A program made the translations under genes and the position numbers. A model generated the notes under the pieces. That model made no database searches and was not told the origin of the DNA. It was given only the letters and a program-made list of their open reading frames with translations. A DNA stretch of 64,000 nucleotides. Origin: G963708325 sp963708325 (GTDB taxonomy: Bacteria > Actinomycetota > Thermoleophilia > Solirubrobacterales > 70-9). The DNA lies in NCBI GenBank assembly GCA_963708325.1, contig OY970203.1:2480001-2544000 (forward strand). The letters run 5' to 3'. Positions 38,285 through 46,387 of the stretch are shown here, one piece after another. How positions within the stretch are numbered: the first letter of the stretch is position 1; the number at the start of each line of letters is the position of its first letter.

Positions 38285-39256
38285 CTAGATGTCCTGCCCA
38301 CGGACGTTGAGAACGCGGCCGATCGGCGGCCGGTCCCCCAAAGAGCTGTGGGGCCTTCGCCGGTTGTAGTAGCGAACGAAGGATCCCAGGGCGCGTGAAC
38401 GAGCGGTCGAGCTCGGCCAGCTGTGCGCGTAGGCCCACTCGAGCTTGAGCGTTCTGATGAAGCGCTCCACCTTGCCGTTCCAGCGTGGCGTGTAGGCGGG
38501 GGTGCGGATGTGGCGGGCGCGGTGGCGCTCGAGCACCGCTGCGAAGGCGCGCGAGTTGACGTAGGCAAAGGCGTTGTCGCTCATCACGGCCTCGGGCGGA
38601 TCGAGGCCCAACTCGACGAAGTGTTCGATCGCCCGTTGCAGGACCGCCGCCGCGGTGGCGCCGTCCTTGGCCTGGTGCTGCTCCAAATAGACGTAGCGGC
38701 TGTGGTCGTCGATGACGACGTGCAGATAGACATAGCCACGTGCCGCCCTCTTGTCGGCCCGAGTCTTCGAACGATCGCCGGTCACCGCATGACCGGGACG
38801 AACAAAGCGCGCCAGCTGGGCCATGTCGACGTGAAGCAGCGCTCCTGGCCGAGACCACTCATAGCGGCGGAAGCTTTGGCGCTCACCGCGCCGGCGGCGC
38901 GAGAGCCCGTCACGGTGCAGCACCTTCCAGATCGTTGAGCGCGCCCGGCGACAGATGCCGGCCAGCCGCCCCGGACCAAGGTTGGTCTCCTGCCTTGCCC
39001 GCAGGATCGGCTCCTCCTCGGCCGCACCGAGGCGCCGGGGCTGGCGATGCGGGCGCGAGGAGCGGTCCGCGATCCAGCTGTCATTGCGACGCTCGGCCTC
39101 GCTGGCCCCCAGCCAGCGGTGCCACCAGCGGTGCGCGGTGGCCGGCGCCACGCAGAAGGCGGCGGCCGCCGCCTTCTGCGTCATCCCCGACTCGATCGCT
39201 TTGACCAGCGCGAGCCTTCCTGCCGGTCCGAGAGCAGCGTTAGCGTGAACCTTCAT
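38285..39256 (-). CDS. IS481-family transposase (second, diverged copy)
   Basis: 323 residues, related to the copy at 8349-9305 (same start MKVHANAALGPAGRLALV and end VRGQD) but differing in many positions, roughly three quarters identical by eye. The DDE core is LLHVDMAQLARF, PEAVMSDNAFAYVN and WNGKVERFIRTLKLEWAY, intact. The last codon is ATC and the TAG stop (38287-38285) lies in the flanking CTAG outside the element, as in copy 1. Confidence 0.93.
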   Translation of the reverse strand: MKVHANAALGPAGRLALVKAIESGMTQKAAAAAFCVAPATAHRWWHRWLGASEAERRNDSWIADRSSRPHRQPRRLGAAEEEPILRARQETNLGPGRLAGICRRARSTIWKVLHRDGLSRRRRGERQSFRRYEWSRPGALLHVDMAQLARFVRPGHAVTGDRSKTRADKRAARGYVYLHVVIDDHSRYVYLEQHQAKDGATAAAVLQRAIEHFVELGLDPPEAVMSDNAFAYVNSRAFAAVLERHRARHIRTPAYTPRWNGKVERFIRTLKLEWAYAHSWPSSTARSRALGSFVRYYNRRRPHSSLGDRPPIGRVLNVRGQDI

Positions 39257-39350
39257 CCGGGTCCTCCTGAGGTCGTGGCGTCGAGAACCACAAGCCTCTG
39301 GGTGGGCCCGGATGGCTTTTCAGCCGTTCACAACGTGTGTGGGCGGTTCA
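38290..39350 (-). mobile_element. IS481-family insertion sequence, copy 2
   Basis: A 1061-bp element in opposite orientation to copy 1. The terminal inverted repeats are at 39325-39350 (left end, beginning TGAACCGCCC) and 38290-38315 (beginning TGTCCTGCCC). The flanking hexamers in the element's own orientation are GCTAGC (left) and TCTAGG (right), both fitting NCTAGN but not identical to each other. Its left end abuts the TAG stop of the small membrane-protein gene at 39352. Confidence 0.85.
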
Positions 39351-39351
39351 G

Positions 39352-39468
39352 CTAGCCGCCGAGCCCGAACCCATCGCTGACGAAGTAGGCGATCACGAAC
39401 AGCGTGCCGCCGACGATCAGGACCCAGTAGTACCAGTAGCGGCCCCCGCGCTGGCGGTGGATCGTCAT
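39352..39468 (-). CDS. Small single-pass membrane protein
   Basis: 38 residues: TIHRQRGGRYWYYWVLIVGG (start) and then TLFVIAYFVSDGFGLGG. There is one transmembrane helix after a short basic N-terminus. The ATG overlaps the stop of the 155-residue gene upstream as ATGA, so the two are translationally coupled. The TAG stop (39354-39352) is part of the CTAG hit by the IS481 element, which therefore did not truncate it. Function unknown. Confidence 0.55.
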   Translation of the reverse strand: MTIHRQRGGRYWYYWVLIVGGTLFVIAYFVSDGFGLGG

Positions 39469-39932
39469 GCCAGCAGCCCCATCACCTCCTGGCTGAGCGG
39501 GTCGTCCGCGACCCCGCCCGGAGCCAGCGTGGCCTTCTCGCTCTCGGCGGGCGACTCGATCGTCAGCATCGTCAGGCCGCCCTTGCGCTCGGTTGTCGCC
39601 TGCAGGCCGTCGCGCTCCCAGACGGCGACCTCGTTCTTGACCTTGTAGCTGCGGCCGCGCATCTTCCAGCTGAACGCGTACAGCTTCGTCGGCGTTACGA
39701 CCAGCATCACGCGCGGTGGCAGGCCGCCGGCCTGCTTCTTTCGAAACAGCGCGTGCGCGGCGTAGGGAAGCCCGCCGCCCGCCTTCGACAGCGCGTACTG
39801 GGCGGCTCCGCCGCCGCGGCGAAAGAGGCCGATCGCGAGCACGTCCTCGCCGTGGACGTGCGGCCCGACCTCGTCCACCATCTGCCGCTTCCACTTCTCG
39901 GCCGCCTCGGGGCTGACCTCGAATAGACCCAT
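39465..39932 (-). CDS. Conserved-looking protein of unknown function
   Basis: 155 residues. It begins GLFEVSPEAAEKWKRQMVDE and contains GEDVLAIGLFRRGGGAAQYA, then a beta-rich core PRVMLVVTPTKLYAFSWKM ... VKNEVAVWERDGLQATTERK. The core resembles the PH-like folds of small proteins that report on or regulate membrane stress, but I do not recognise the family. No signal peptide or transmembrane segment. It forms a two-gene unit with the 38-residue membrane protein downstream. Confidence 0.65.
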   Translation of the reverse strand: MGLFEVSPEAAEKWKRQMVDEVGPHVHGEDVLAIGLFRRGGGAAQYALSKAGGGLPYAAHALFRKKQAGGLPPRVMLVVTPTKLYAFSWKMRGRSYKVKNEVAVWERDGLQATTERKGGLTMLTIESPAESEKATLAPGGVADDPLSQEVMGLLA

Positions 39933-40007
39933 TCCGTGCTCCTTCCCAACTTCCCTGTTGGCGGCCCGAGTCTATGCCTGCGAAGCGTCTCTGGAAAGCT
40001 TCGCCCG

Positions 40008-40601
40008 ATGGCGGGACGAGCCGGCGGCTGGTTTCTCTGGTGGCGCAAGCGGCGCTGGTACGAGCGCAATCGCCGCGCCCTGCGCCGCTGGCGGATCAAC
40101 CGTCACATGGCCCGGGCGGGCGCATTCATTCGCCACCCGGTCGACGGCGAGGTGCTGGAGGCGCTCGACGAGGGCAGGCTGACGGTGGGGGAGGGGACGC
40201 TCCTCGAGCCCGGTTGCTGGCTGACGCTTTCGCCGAACGCCCGGATCGCGATCGGCGAGGGGTGCTTTCTCAACCGCAACGTGATGCTGGCGGCGTTCGA
40301 CTACATCGAGATCGGCGACCACGTGATGTTCGCCAACGGCTGCTTCGTCGGCGACGCCGACCACCGCTTCGACGACCCGGACACGCCGATCACCTGGCAG
40401 GGGTTCACCACCCAGGGCGCCGTGAGAATCCGCTCGAACTGCTGGTTCGGCGTCAACTGCGTCGTCACCAGCGGAGTGACGATCGGCGAGCGCTGCGTGG
40501 TCGGGGCCAACTCGGTGGTCACCGAGGACCTACCGCCGCGGGTGATCGCCGCCGGGGCCCCGGCGAAGGTGATCAGGGAGATCGAGTTCCGGCGGGACTA
40601 G
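40008..40601 (+). CDS. Left-handed beta-helix (hexapeptide) acyltransferase
   Basis: 197 residues. A basic amphipathic N-terminus (FLWWRKRRWYERNRRALRRW) precedes hexapeptide repeats: RIAIGEGCFLNRNVMLAA, IEIGDHVMFANGCFVGDADH, SNCWFGVNCVVTSGVTIG, ERCVVGANSVVTEDLPPRVI (LbH coils). The final AAGAPAKVIREI is the usual end of maltose/galactoside O-acetyltransferases. It likely acylates a sugar or polysaccharide precursor. Start ATG 40008; a longer open frame starts at 39936. The last 29 nt overlap the convergent propeller gene. Confidence 0.82.
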   Translation: MAGRAGGWFLWWRKRRWYERNRRALRRWRINRHMARAGAFIRHPVDGEVLEALDEGRLTVGEGTLLEPGCWLTLSPNARIAIGEGCFLNRNVMLAAFDYIEIGDHVMFANGCFVGDADHRFDDPDTPITWQGFTTQGAVRIRSNCWFGVNCVVTSGVTIGERCVVGANSVVTEDLPPRVIAAGAPAKVIREIEFRRD

Positions 40602-41607
40602 GCGAAACCGGCTCGATCCGGGTGACGCTGCCGTTGCCGGCGCTAGCCACCCAGGCGGCGCCGGCGCCGACGCTGACCGAGTCGGGCTCCTCGCCGACCC
40701 GCAGCGGCCTGCCGATCGGGTGGCCGCTGGCGGGGTCGAGGCGGCTGACGCTGGCCAGGCTGGAGGTCACCCACACGGCGCCCTCGCCGGTCGCCACGTC
40801 GAGGGCGCCGGGGAGCTTGACCGGCGCCGCGGCGCGCTGCGAGCCGGGATCGATCCGCACCACCGTGGCGTTGGCGGTGGCCACCCACACGGCGCCGGCG
40901 CCGGCCGCGACGTTGAACGCATTTGGAACGGGAATCGGCCGGCCGACCGTGCCGCTGTCGGGGTTCACCCGGTAGACGGCCTTGTTGCCGCCCACCACCC
41001 AGACGCCGCCCTCGCCCGCGGCGATGCTGCCGGCGTTGACCGGCAGCCGGATTGGCGGCCCGGCGGGCTTGCCGGAGGCGGGGTCGACCTTCTGGACCTG
41101 GCGATCGGCGAGCACCCAGACGGCGCCCTCCCCGAAGGCGACCGCCACCGGCAGCAGGCCGACCTTGACGAGGGTGGTCCTGCCGTCCGGGGTGGCGCGC
41201 GCCAGGGCGCCCTGCTCGGGCAGGGCGAACCAGGCCGCTCCCCCGCCGGCGGCGACGTCGCCCGGGAATCCCGGCAGCCGGAGCGATTGCGGCCTCCGCG
41301 ATCCCGGATCGATTCGAGCGGCCCGCCGGGAGAAGGTGTCGGCGGTCCAGACCGCCCCCGCCCCGGCGGCGATCGCCTCGGGGCGACCGCCGACCTTGAT
41401 CCGTGCGACCTTCACCGGCGGCGCGATGCGGGGCTGCGGCTCGACGGCCGTCGTCCGCGGCCGCCCGGGGGACACGGCGCCGGTGGTCACATTCGGCTGA
41501 GTCGATTCGCCGGCATCGCCGAAGACGCCGGCGAGGGCGAGCACGCCGAGCACGACGGCGATCGCGCCGGCGACGATCCCGGCAGCGACGAGGCGCCTGT
41601 CCCTCAT
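40573..41607 (-). CDS. Membrane-anchored YncE/Vgb-like beta-propeller protein
   Basis: 344 residues. An N-terminal anchor helix (VAAGIVAGAIAVVLGVLALA) and a Thr/Pro linker come before about six repeats of the form IAAGAGAVWTADTFSRRAARIDPG, VAFGEGAVWVLADRQVQKVD and VAAGAGAVWVATANATVVRID (cited in part). The repeats resemble YncE/virginiamycin-B-lyase-like propellers, but no lyase residues can be claimed. Probably an extracytoplasmic binding or scaffold domain. The first ATG 41607 is the natural start. It lies downstream of the YjbQ gene, 16 nt apart. Confidence 0.75.
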   Translation of the reverse strand: MRDRRLVAAGIVAGAIAVVLGVLALAGVFGDAGESTQPNVTTGAVSPGRPRTTAVEPQPRIAPPVKVARIKVGGRPEAIAAGAGAVWTADTFSRRAARIDPGSRRPQSLRLPGFPGDVAAGGGAAWFALPEQGALARATPDGRTTLVKVGLLPVAVAFGEGAVWVLADRQVQKVDPASGKPAGPPIRLPVNAGSIAAGEGGVWVVGGNKAVYRVNPDSGTVGRPIPVPNAFNVAAGAGAVWVATANATVVRIDPGSQRAAAPVKLPGALDVATGEGAVWVTSSLASVSRLDPASGHPIGRPLRVGEEPDSVSVGAGAAWVASAGNGSVTRIEPVSPSPAGTRSP

Positions 41608-41623
41608 CGCCCCGCCGCGGCGA

Positions 41624-42040
41624 TCACGAGCTGACCTGGACGAGGACCGTCCGCTCCCGCGGCCGGTCGTCGAAGTCGATCAGGACTATCTGCTGCCAGG
41701 TCCCGATCGCGACGCGCCCGCCCTGCACGGGTATCGACTCGGACGCGCCCACGATCGACGCCCGCTGGTGGGCGTGCGAGTTGGTGTCGTGGTTGAGGCG
41801 GTTGTGCTCGTAGTCGCCCTGCGCCGGGATCAGGCGGTCGAGCAGGGCGCGGAGGTCGTGGACGCCGCCGGGCTCGTACTCCATCGTCGTCACGGCCGCC
41901 GTCGAGCCGCGCACGAACACGGTGGCCACGCCGCTCTCGACGGCCGCCGCGTCCACCACGCGCTGGACCCCGGCGGTGATGTCGATCACGTCCGCGTCGC
42001 CCGCCGTCGAGAGCTGGATCTCGCCGCCATGGATCGCCAT
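41624..42040 (-). CDS. YjbQ/UPF0047-family protein (secondary thiamine-phosphate synthase)
   Basis: 138 residues. Family marks: ITAGVQRVVDAAAVESGVATVFVRGSTAAVTTMEYEPG, then DYEHNRLNHDTNSHAHQRASIVG with the conserved histidines and GTWQQIVLIDFDDRPRERTVLVQ (key parts only). Members catalyse a weak thiamine-phosphate synthase reaction in vitro; the real cell role is unsettled. Full length. It lies between the terminator of the DUF378 gene and the propeller gene. Confidence 0.88.
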   Translation of the reverse strand: MAIHGGEIQLSTAGDADVIDITAGVQRVVDAAAVESGVATVFVRGSTAAVTTMEYEPGGVHDLRALLDRLIPAQGDYEHNRLNHDTNSHAHQRASIVGASESIPVQGGRVAIGTWQQIVLIDFDDRPRERTVLVQVSS

Positions 42041-42061
42041 CTCAGCCTGAACCTACAAAAA

Positions 42062-42092
42062 GACCGGGCCGGGCATCACGCCCGGCCCGGTC
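42062..42092 (-). terminator. Intrinsic terminator of the DUF378 gene
   Basis: GACCGGGCCGGGC (42062-42074) and GCCCGGCCCGGTC (42080-42092) pair perfectly (13 bp) around ATCAC. On the minus strand the stem is followed by TTTTTG, a standard intrinsic terminator for the DUF378 gene. Confidence 0.85.
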
Positions 42093-42111
42093 GACCCTTG
42101 GGGGATCGGTC

Positions 42112-42339
42112 CTAGACGCCGCGGGGATGGGGCCCCGGGATGTGCAGGAGCTCCATCAGCCTCGGCACCCAGACGAGTCCGGCCACGCCGACGATCGTGT
42201 AAAGGACGTCGGTGAACGTGCCGTTGCCGAAAACGTTGGCGACGACGTTCTCGTCGAACACGCCGATGATGCCCCAGTTGATCGCGCCAAGCACCATCAG
42301 CAGCAGCGCGAGGGGCTCGAACCGCTTGATCAGATCCAT
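42112..42339 (-). CDS. DUF378 small membrane protein
   Basis: 75 residues with two transmembrane helices: LALLLMVLGAINWGIIGVF and VLYTIVGVAGLVWVPRLMEL. The GAINWG sequence is the DUF378 signature. Function unknown; members appear in spore-formers and actinobacteria, often under stress control. AAAGGTGGGCAG just before the ATG (42340-42350) supplies a Shine-Dalgarno site. It is divergent from the cyclase at 42431 and ends at a strong terminator. Confidence 0.85.
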   Translation of the reverse strand: MDLIKRFEPLALLLMVLGAINWGIIGVFDENVVANVFGNGTFTDVLYTIVGVAGLVWVPRLMELLHIPGPHPRGV

Positions 42340-42430
42340 CTGCCCACCTTTCCGTGAACAAAGTGACGATAATCACAAAGAGTTACACCTGCGCGGTGCG
42401 GCCGTTACGCCGCGATACGTTTCCGCCACG

Positions 42431-43216
42431 ATGGCCGAGAAGGAACCGGGCAGGCTGGAGAGGCTGCGGCAGTCGGCCCGCCGGATCGACAGCTCCGAGG
42501 GGCTGGCCGGGGCGGCGCGGGCCACGCGGGAGGCCCTTCCCGGCGACAAGGCGATCGGCGATCCCCTTTCCACGGCCTCCAACCGGCCCACCGACATGCT
42601 GGCCCGCTACCTCGCGGAGGTGGGGGACAGCCCGAGCGCGACGCGCGAGCTCGGCCTCGCCGCGGTGCAGCTGTTCCAGGCCTTCTCCGAATCGCGCGGG
42701 CGCGGGCGCGGCACGATCGACATGGCGATCCTGTTCACCGACCTGGTCGGGTTCTCCTCGTGGGCGCTGAAGGCCGGCGACGCCGACGCCGTGCGGCTGC
42801 TGCGGGAGGTGAGCGCCGTGGTCGAGCCGGCGATCAGGGACCACCACGGCGAGATCGTCAAGCGCCTGGGCGACGGCCACATGGCGGCGTTTCGCAGCGC
42901 CGCCAGCGCCGTGCTCGCCGCCCGCGACGCCCAGCAGGCCCTGAAGGGGATCTCGGTGGCCGGCTACGAGCCGAAGCTTCGCGCCGGAGTCCACGTCGGA
43001 CGGCCGCGCAAGATCGGCGGCGACTACCTCGGCGTGGACGTCAACATCGCCGCCCGCGTGGCGGACGCCGCCGACGGCGGCCAGATCCTCGCCTCGAAGC
43101 CGGCATGCGCCGAGCTCGGCGAGGACGACTTCGAGCTGAAGCCGAAGCGACGCTTTCGCGCAAAGGGCGCGCCGAGCGACCTCGAGGTCTGCATCGTCAG
43201 CCCGCGCCAGGGCTGA
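42431..43216 (+). CDS. Cytosolic class III adenylate/guanylate cyclase
   Basis: 261 residues. A helical N-terminal half (about 1-95) precedes a cyclase domain: MAILFTDLVGFSSWAL (metal Asp), GEIVKRLGDGHMAAF (second Asp, with the Lys kept), VHVGRPRKIGGDYLGVDVNIAARVADAA (cited by its key part DVNIAARV). No transmembrane helix. Unlike the CHASE2 cyclase at 14506-16377, the Lys typical of adenylate cyclases is present. It is shorter than the canonical catalytic domain near the dimer arm, so it probably works as a homodimer. Start ATG 42431 with TACGTT about 9 nt upstream. Confidence 0.85.
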   Translation: MAEKEPGRLERLRQSARRIDSSEGLAGAARATREALPGDKAIGDPLSTASNRPTDMLARYLAEVGDSPSATRELGLAAVQLFQAFSESRGRGRGTIDMAILFTDLVGFSSWALKAGDADAVRLLREVSAVVEPAIRDHHGEIVKRLGDGHMAAFRSAASAVLAARDAQQALKGISVAGYEPKLRAGVHVGRPRKIGGDYLGVDVNIAARVADAADGGQILASKPACAELGEDDFELKPKRRFRAKGAPSDLEVCIVSPRQG

Positions 43217-43229
43217 GCGCGGTCGCCTC

Positions 43230-44144
43230 CTACCAGTCCCAGGTGAAGGAGCCGGCCAGGATCTCCTGGTCGAGGTAGCGGCGGAACTCCGCCAGCTCGT
43301 CGGCGTCGATGCTGTAGGCGTGTCCCATCCCGGGGAAGCGCTTCGACCGAACGTCGCCGGCGTAGGCGGCGACCCCCTCGAGCATCTGGGCGCGAACCTC
43401 CGCGTAGCGCTTGACGAAGCGCGGCGCGCGACCGGAGTAGATCCCGAGCAGGTCGTGGAAGACCAGCACCTGGCCGTCGGTCCCGGGCCCGGCGCCGATG
43501 CCGATCACCGGCACCTCCATCTTCGGCATCAGAGCGTCGGTGACCGCCGCCGGAATCGCCTCGAAGACGATCGCGAAGCAGCCGACCGCCTGCAGCGCCA
43601 GCGCCTCCTCGCCCACCCGCGCCGCCTGCTCGGCCGTGCGGCCCTGAGCCTTGAAGCCGCCCAGCGCCGACGCCGTCTGCGGCGTCAGGCCGACGTGGCC
43701 CATCACCGGGATGCCGGCACGGATGATCGCCCGGGCGCGGTCCACCGAGGGACCGCCGCGCTCGAGCTTGACGGCGTCGCAGCCCGCCTCCTTGACGAAG
43801 CGCTGCGCGTTGGTCACGGCCAGCTCGTTGCTGGCCTCATATGAGCCGAACGGCATGTCGCCGATCAGCAGCGGCGTGCGCAGCCCGCGCTGCACCGCCT
43901 TGGCCATCATCAGCATCTCCTCCATCCCCACCGGGGTGGTGGAGTCGTGGCCGAGCACGACCATCGCCGCCGTGTCGCCGACGAGGACGACGTCGACGCC
44001 CGCCTCCTCGACGACCTGGGCCGAGGGATGGTCGTAGGCGGTGATCATCACGATCGACTCGCCGGATCGCTTCATCTCCGCCAGGGACGGGACGGTGACC
44101 GGCGCGCGCTCGCTCGCCGGGCCGGTGGTCCGGTCGGCGCTCAT
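43230..44144 (-). CDS. panB: 3-methyl-2-oxobutanoate hydroxymethyltransferase
   Basis: 304 residues. Transfers a hydroxymethyl group from methylene-tetrahydrofolate to ketoisovalerate, giving ketopantoate. Family marks: MITAYDHPSAQVVEEAGVDVVLVGD (metal Asp region), MPFGSYEASNELAV, GHVGLTPQTASALGGFKAQGRT, AIVFEAIPA and GIGAGPGTDGQVLVFHDLLGI (parts cited). Its ATG overlaps the panD stop as ATGA. Last gene of DUF2520-panC-panD-panB. Confidence 0.96.
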   Translation of the reverse strand: MSADRTTGPASERAPVTVPSLAEMKRSGESIVMITAYDHPSAQVVEEAGVDVVLVGDTAAMVVLGHDSTTPVGMEEMLMMAKAVQRGLRTPLLIGDMPFGSYEASNELAVTNAQRFVKEAGCDAVKLERGGPSVDRARAIIRAGIPVMGHVGLTPQTASALGGFKAQGRTAEQAARVGEEALALQAVGCFAIVFEAIPAAVTDALMPKMEVPVIGIGAGPGTDGQVLVFHDLLGIYSGRAPRFVKRYAEVRAQMLEGVAAYAGDVRSKRFPGMGHAYSIDADELAEFRRYLDQEILAGSFTWDW

Positions 44145-44593
44145 GCCAGCGCCTCCGGCGTCGCGGTGCCGCCGAGGGCGCCGGGGATCTCGTCGAACGG
44201 CGCGGCGGGCCGCTCACGCAGCAGCACCTCGGGATTGCTGTCGACGGCGACGATCCGGTTGCCGTCGTCGACGTGGACCACGACGGGCGAGTACGCCTCC
44301 AGGTCGGCCTCGTCGTACGAGGCGAACGAAGCCACGATCACCTTGTCGCCGCGCCGCACCAGCAGCGCCGCCGCGCCGTTGACGACCACGTCGCCGGATC
44401 CGGGCTCGCCCTCGATCGCGTAGGTGACGAAGCGCGCGCCGTTGTCGATGTCCCAGACGTGGACCTGCTCGTGGGGCACGAGGTCGGCCTGGCTCATCAG
44501 CTCCGGGTCCACGGTGACGCTCCCCACGTAGTCGGGGTCGCAGTCGGTGACCGTGGCGCGGTGGATCTTCGATTTGAGCATCTGCCTCTGCAT
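44141..44593 (-). CDS. panD: Aspartate 1-decarboxylase precursor
   Basis: 150 residues. Makes beta-alanine for pantothenate. The self-cleavage site is Gly24-Ser25 in DYVGSVTVD, where Ser becomes the pyruvoyl group. Other marks are KSKIHRATVTDCDP, GDVVVNGAAALLVRRGDKVIVASFASYDE (key part GAAALLVRRGD) and PVVVHVDDGNRI. The C-terminus is about 20 residues longer than typical. The start codon lies directly after the panC stop; a second ATG at codon 5 is also possible. Confidence 0.96.
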   Translation of the reverse strand: MQRQMLKSKIHRATVTDCDPDYVGSVTVDPELMSQADLVPHEQVHVWDIDNGARFVTYAIEGEPGSGDVVVNGAAALLVRRGDKVIVASFASYDEADLEAYSPVVVHVDDGNRIVAVDSNPEVLLRERPAAPFDEIPGALGGTATPEALA

Positions 44594-45463
44594 TCAGGCT
44601 CCCCTTTCGGATTTCGGCTCGATAAGCGTGTTGTCGATCAGGCGCGCGGGCCCGACCTGCGCGGCCACCGCGACCAGCACGGGCCGGCCGTTGAAGCCGG
44701 TGGCTGGGGTGAGGTCGTCGGCGTTACGCGCCTCCAGGTACTCGGGCTCGACCCCGGCGGCCCGCAGCTCCTCGCGCGCGCGATCGACCGCCGCCTCCAC
44801 GCCGTCGCCGGTCGCCGCCGCGGCGGCGGCGGCGCGAAGCGCGCGGCTCAATGCGAGGGCCCGCTCGCGGTCGGCGGCGTCGAGGTAGGCGTTGCGCGAG
44901 CTAAGGGCGAGCCCATCCGCATCGCGCACCGTCGGCACGGTCTCGATCCGCACGTCGAAGTCGAGGTCGCGAGCCATGCGCTCTACGACGATCGCCTGCT
45001 GGGCGTCCTTGCGCCCGAAATAGGCGACGTCGGGGCGGACGGAGTTGAGGAGCTTGGCGACCACCGTGGTGACGGCGCGGAAGTGCCGAGCGCCGCGCCG
45101 GCTCGGATCGCCGCACAGCACGTCTGTGAGGCCGGCGACCGCGACGGCCGTGGCGAACCCGGCCGGGTAGACCTCGGAGGCGCCGGGCGAATACAGGAGG
45201 TCGACTCCCTCGGCGTCGGCGAGGGTAGCGTCGCGGCCCTCGTCGCGCGGGTAGCTTTCGAGGTCCTCGCCGGGCCCGAACTGGGCCGGGTTGACGAACA
45301 GGCTGACGACGACGACGTCGCAGTCCTCGCGGGCGGCGCGCATCAGCGCCAGGTGGCCGTCGTGGAAGGCGCCCATCGTCGGCACGAGGGCGATCGTCCG
45401 TCCGGCGGCGCGGTGCGGCGTAAGCGCGGCGCGCAGCTCGGCCTTCGTGCGCACGGTCCTCAT
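44594..45463 (-). CDS. panC: Pantothenate synthetase
   Basis: 289 residues. Condenses pantoate and beta-alanine using ATP. Marks: VPTMGAFHDGHLALMRAARE (HIGH-like), VVVSLFVNPAQFGPGEDLESYPR, YFGRKDAQQAIVVERM and DGLALSSRNAYLDAADRERA (KMSKS-like; parts cited). Its ATG overlaps the end of the DUF2520 gene by 4 nt (ATGA). Confidence 0.96.
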   Translation of the reverse strand: MRTVRTKAELRAALTPHRAAGRTIALVPTMGAFHDGHLALMRAAREDCDVVVVSLFVNPAQFGPGEDLESYPRDEGRDATLADAEGVDLLYSPGASEVYPAGFATAVAVAGLTDVLCGDPSRRGARHFRAVTTVVAKLLNSVRPDVAYFGRKDAQQAIVVERMARDLDFDVRIETVPTVRDADGLALSSRNAYLDAADRERALALSRALRAAAAAAATGDGVEAAVDRAREELRAAGVEPEYLEARNADDLTPATGFNGRPVLVAVAAQVGPARLIDNTLIEPKSERGA

Positions 45464-46251
45464 GCGGTCACCTCGGTGGCGGCGATGGCCCGCGTGCGCT
45501 CGGCGAGCGCCCGGTAGGCGGCAGAGAGCTCCGGGGCGGTCTCGGCGAGCGCGTCCAGGTGGCGGGCGATCGTCTCCTCGTCGCCGCGGGCGATCGGGCC
45601 GGTCAGGGCCGAGGGCCCCCGCTCACTCCAGTTCGCCACGGTGCGCAGCACCAGCGGCGCCAGCAGCTCGCGACCGTCCTCGATACCGGCCGCGGCCAGC
45701 AGCCCGGCCGCCGACTCCTCCAGCGCGACGAGGAAGTTCGACGCCATGCACGCCGCCGCGTGGTATGCGGCCCGCTGCTCCTCGACGATGTCGAACGGCC
45801 GCATTCCGAGCCGCTCCGCCAGCGCCCGGGCCAGCGCCCGCGGGTGCTCCGCGGATCCCGAGACCGCGCACGGCGCCCCGGCGATGGCGGCGTCGGCGTC
45901 GGGAACCGTCTGCAGCGGGTGCATCCCGAACACGCCGGCCCCCGACCGGCTCGCGGCGGCCAGTGCGGACAGCGGCGTCGCCCCGCTGGTGTGGCCGACG
46001 AAGCGAAGCGGCGGAACGGCGGCGCTGATCGTCTCGCAGGCGACCACGATCTCGGAATCGGGGACGCACAGAAGCGCCGCACCGGCGCGCTCGCAGGCGG
46101 CGACCGCATCGCGGCGGCCCGCCAGCTCGACGTCGAGCCCGGCCCCCGTGGCGGCGCGGGCGAGCGCCCGGCCCACGCGGCCGGGTCCCACGATCGCGAG
46201 CGCGGGGATGCCCGTTTCGTTGTCGGTTCGTTCCCGTTCCAGTTCCCGCAT
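45460..46251 (-). CDS. Rossmann-like / DUF2520 protein in the pantothenate operon
   Basis: 263 residues. The N-terminal nucleotide-binding motif is LAIVGPGRVGRALARAA with VELAGRRDA. The central region has FVGHTSGATPLSAL and GVFGMHPLQTVPDADAAIAG, the DUF2520 marks, and the C-terminus is helical, as in ketopantoate reductase-like 6-phosphogluconate dehydrogenase folds. As the first gene of panC-panD-panB in a window without panE, it may provide ketopantoate reduction or a linked step; this is inference. The ATG at 46251 is the best start. Confidence 0.8.
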   Translation of the reverse strand: MRELERERTDNETGIPALAIVGPGRVGRALARAATGAGLDVELAGRRDAVAACERAGAALLCVPDSEIVVACETISAAVPPLRFVGHTSGATPLSALAAASRSGAGVFGMHPLQTVPDADAAIAGAPCAVSGSAEHPRALARALAERLGMRPFDIVEEQRAAYHAAACMASNFLVALEESAAGLLAAAGIEDGRELLAPLVLRTVANWSERGPSALTGPIARGDEETIARHLDALAETAPELSAAYRALAERTRAIAATEVTA

Positions 46252-46387
46252 GGCGAGATACCAGACGGCGTCGGTTGTGTTGGCCCGTAGGGCCGGCGAC
46301 GCTTCGGTCCGCGCCCGGACGGGTCGCGGCCGACCCCGGATTATAGGACGGGTGACGTCACTATGATCGCGGTTCGACGCCCGCCCG

